In this document: one piece after another, positions 6,678-7,428 of the stretch
How positions within the stretch are numbered: the first letter of the stretch is position 1
How the letters are laid out: every line of letters begins with the position of its first letter
NCBI GenBank assembly: GCA_030040495.1
Contig: JASHTP010000107.1
Coordinates: 1-7,428, forward strand
Direction: 5' to 3'
Source of the DNA: Alphaproteobacteria bacterium
GTDB taxonomy: Bacteria; Pseudomonadota; Alphaproteobacteria; ATCC43930; CGMCC-115725
DNA: 7,428 nucleotides
Position numbers and translations under genes: made by a program
The notes under the pieces: generated by a model
What the model saw: the letters and a program-made list of their open reading frames with translations, nothing else
What the model was told of the DNA's origin: nothing
Databases searched by the model: none

Positions 6678-6790
6678 TGTTGTCCTCCCTAGGCGGCTCG
6701 AGACAGAACTCGCGATCACCTCTAGCCTAGCCATCCAAATGCCTTTCGCCACTGCATCCGCAGCGCCCGCACTGGGAACGCGCGAGGAAG

Positions 6791-6833
6791 CCAGCGCGGA
6801 GGGCGCAAAGGTTGCGCAAAGGGCGCAGAGAAT
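6791..6833. repeat. Left inverted repeat of the GxxExxY cassette
   Basis: Reading rightward, CCA is followed by two 20-base units, GCGCGGAGGGCGCAAAGGTT and GCGCAAAGGGCGCAGAGAAT. It pairs with 7251-7209 read on the other strand without a gap, 32 of 43 positions matching; nine of the 11 differences are transitions. It ends inside the stop codon of the enclosed gene. Confidence 0.75.
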
Positions 6834-7210
6834 CAGAGCCCATTGACCATCCTCGTGATGCCGTCCCGCATATGCGCAACATTGAAACTGAGGAGAAAAC
6901 CCAGCTTGAAGCCGCCGAGGCGAAGATAGCTCAGGAGCTGCCCGCGGTGGACCGGAAGAACGGCCTCGAGCGCCTTGAGCTCGACAACCACGCGGTCATT
7001 CACCAGCAGGTCGATCCGGTATCCGTGGTCGATGGTCAGATCGTCGTAGCGGATCGGGATCGACAGCTGCTTGCGGACGGTCAACCCCTGTTTGGCCAGT
7101 TCGTGTGCGGGGCACAGCTCATAAGCGCTTTCCAGAAGGCCCGGCCCGAGGGTCGAATGCACCTTCATCGCCGCAATAATGACCGCATGGCCGATGTCGT
7201 TCTCGGTCAT
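6833..7210 (-). CDS. GxxExxY protein (PD-(D/E)XK nuclease-like family)
   Basis: The 125-residue protein starts at ATG 7210-7208 (MTENDIGHAVIIAAMKVHST) and ends at TGA 6835-6833. The naming motif is G24-L-L-E27-S-A-Y30, within LGPGLLESAYE. Asp67 (YRIDLLV), Glu77-x-Lys79 (VVVELKA) and Gln91 (QLLSYL) give the pattern of the PD-(D/E)XK nuclease fold, to which this family is assigned. The ending DGITRMVNGL is typical, so the gene is full length. No activity has been established for the family to my knowledge. GGAGG directly abuts the ATG and another GGAGG lies nine bases further up, both being parts of the flanking repeat. Base composition is lower in GC than in its neighbours. It sits alone between transporter genes, which says nothing about its role. 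Confidence 0.9.
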   Translation of the reverse strand: MTENDIGHAVIIAAMKVHSTLGPGLLESAYELCPAHELAKQGLTVRKQLSIPIRYDDLTIDHGYRIDLLVNDRVVVELKALEAVLPVHRGQLLSYLRLGGFKLGFLLSFNVAHMRDGITRMVNGL

Positions 7211-7251
7211 CCTCCGCGTCCTCCGCGCATCCTCGGCGTCCTTTGCGCTGG
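7209..7251. repeat. Right inverted repeat of the GxxExxY cassette
   Basis: Read on the minus strand, CCA is followed by GCGCAAAGGACGCCGAGGAT and GCGCGGAGGACGCGGAGGAT, two 20-base units matching at 17 positions. It is the partner of 6791-6833. Its inner end supplies the A and T of the GxxExxY start codon and the purine-rich ribosome site. Confidence 0.75.
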
Positions 7252-7272
7252 AGACCTCTGAGCGGGCAAACC

Positions 7273-7428
7273 CTAGCAGACCCCCGGCTTCTCGCCCATG
7301 ACGCTCTCCGACAGGTGGCAGGCGGCGCGGTGGCGTTCGCCGACGAGGCGCAGCGCCGGCGTCTCCTCGCGGCAGCGCGGCTCGGCCAGCGGGCAGCGCG
7401 CGGCGTAAGGGCAGCCGCGGTCGGCCGG
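7273..7428 (-). CDS. Opp/Dpp-type ABC transporter ATP-binding protein, C-terminal end
   Basis: The last 51 residues before TAG (7275-7273) are visible; the gene begins beyond the right edge. The segment GCPYAARCPLAEPRCREE, followed by ERHRAACHL, is the characteristic C-terminal region (oligo_HPY) of OppD/OppF/DppD/DppF ATPases. Four cysteines at visible positions 6, 12, 19 and 37 (C-x5-C-x6-C-x17-C) are the conserved set that binds an iron-sulfur cluster in some studied members. The nucleotide-binding motifs lie outside the window, so whether this is the D-type or F-type subunit cannot be settled. Same strand as the substrate-binding protein gene at 5199-6677, it probably energises the same importer. 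Confidence 0.88.
   Translation of the reverse strand, partial: PADRGCPYAARCPLAEPRCREETPALRLVGERHRAACHLSESVMGEKPGVC

Larger units (their letters stand above)
6791..7251 (-). mobile_element. Candidate compact cassette: GxxExxY gene between inverted repeats
   Basis: The 461-bp block consists of one gene whose start and stop codons touch the two inverted repeats, with no spare sequence. The outermost seven bases are an exact inverted pair (ccagcgc 6791-6797, gcgctgg 7245-7251). It lies between two genes that look like parts of one ABC transporter operon. It is also poorer in GC: 50% in 6841-6900, against 68% in 6001-6060 of the neighbouring gene. I found no clear target duplication and the element carries no transposase, so mobility, if real, would have to be supplied elsewhere or use an unknown route. 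The element call is an inference from structure. Confidence 0.45.

Noticed and set aside
5208..6692. 494-residue plus-strand open frame opposite the substrate-binding protein
   Set aside because: The minus strand carries a signal peptide, ribosome site and family motifs; the plus frame is rich in Asp, Val, Arg and Gly with no domain.
6678..6790. A promoter for the substrate-binding protein in its upstream gap
   Set aside because: Short TTGGAT-like and TAG-rich stretches occur, but no pair with acceptable spacing could be found by eye.
6791..7251. CRISPR-like array or insertion sequence
   Set aside because: The repeats are adjacent 20-base units without spacers, and the enclosed protein has no transposase motif.

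Overview
The window is high-GC DNA of the kind found in Alphaproteobacteria (Rhodospirillales/Hyphomicrobiales-like). This rests on codon use, on protein similarity from memory, and on the DUF58 / SpoIIM-like / RDD gene order that usually follows a MoxR ATPase gene. It carries no rRNA, tRNA or CRISPR array. The lineage call is an inference.

Bases 1-2064 are the strangest part. Two homologous DUF58 genes lie back to back as an inverted pair, one on the minus strand (1091 to 108) and one on the plus strand (1081 to 2064). The arrangement is symmetric about base 1086: both stop codons lie exactly 978 bases from that point, and the aligned 327 residues need no gap. The proteins are only about 71% identical by my count, and base composition steps up by about 10 points of GC across the centre. 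Both genes are cut at the same codon and lack their usual N-terminus. The left arm then runs into the start of its own SpoIIM-like gene. This looks like two diverged copies of one operon, possibly from two genomes, joined at a small palindrome. A chimeric assembly is the leading explanation and a real rearrangement is the alternative.

Bases 2061-3979 continue the right-hand operon with a SpoIIM-like membrane protein and an RDD-family membrane protein, each overlapping its predecessor by four bases. This set is typical of MoxR-linked envelope modules. The MoxR gene itself is not in the window.

Bases 3996-5181 hold, on the minus strand, a polytopic membrane protein of the GPDPase_memb/YciC/DUF975-like type with a plausible sigma70-like promoter, preceded by a short DUF3175 gene with a hairpin just after its stop.

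Bases 5199-7428 hold, on the minus strand, a family 5 (peptide/nickel-type) periplasmic substrate-binding protein and, at the right edge, the last 51 residues of an Opp/Dpp-type ABC ATPase. Between these two transporter genes sits a compact 461-bp cassette. It consists of a GxxExxY (PD-(D/E)XK-like) gene enclosed tightly by imperfect 43-bp inverted repeats built from 20-bp tandem units. This cassette is the best candidate here for a poorly described genetic element.
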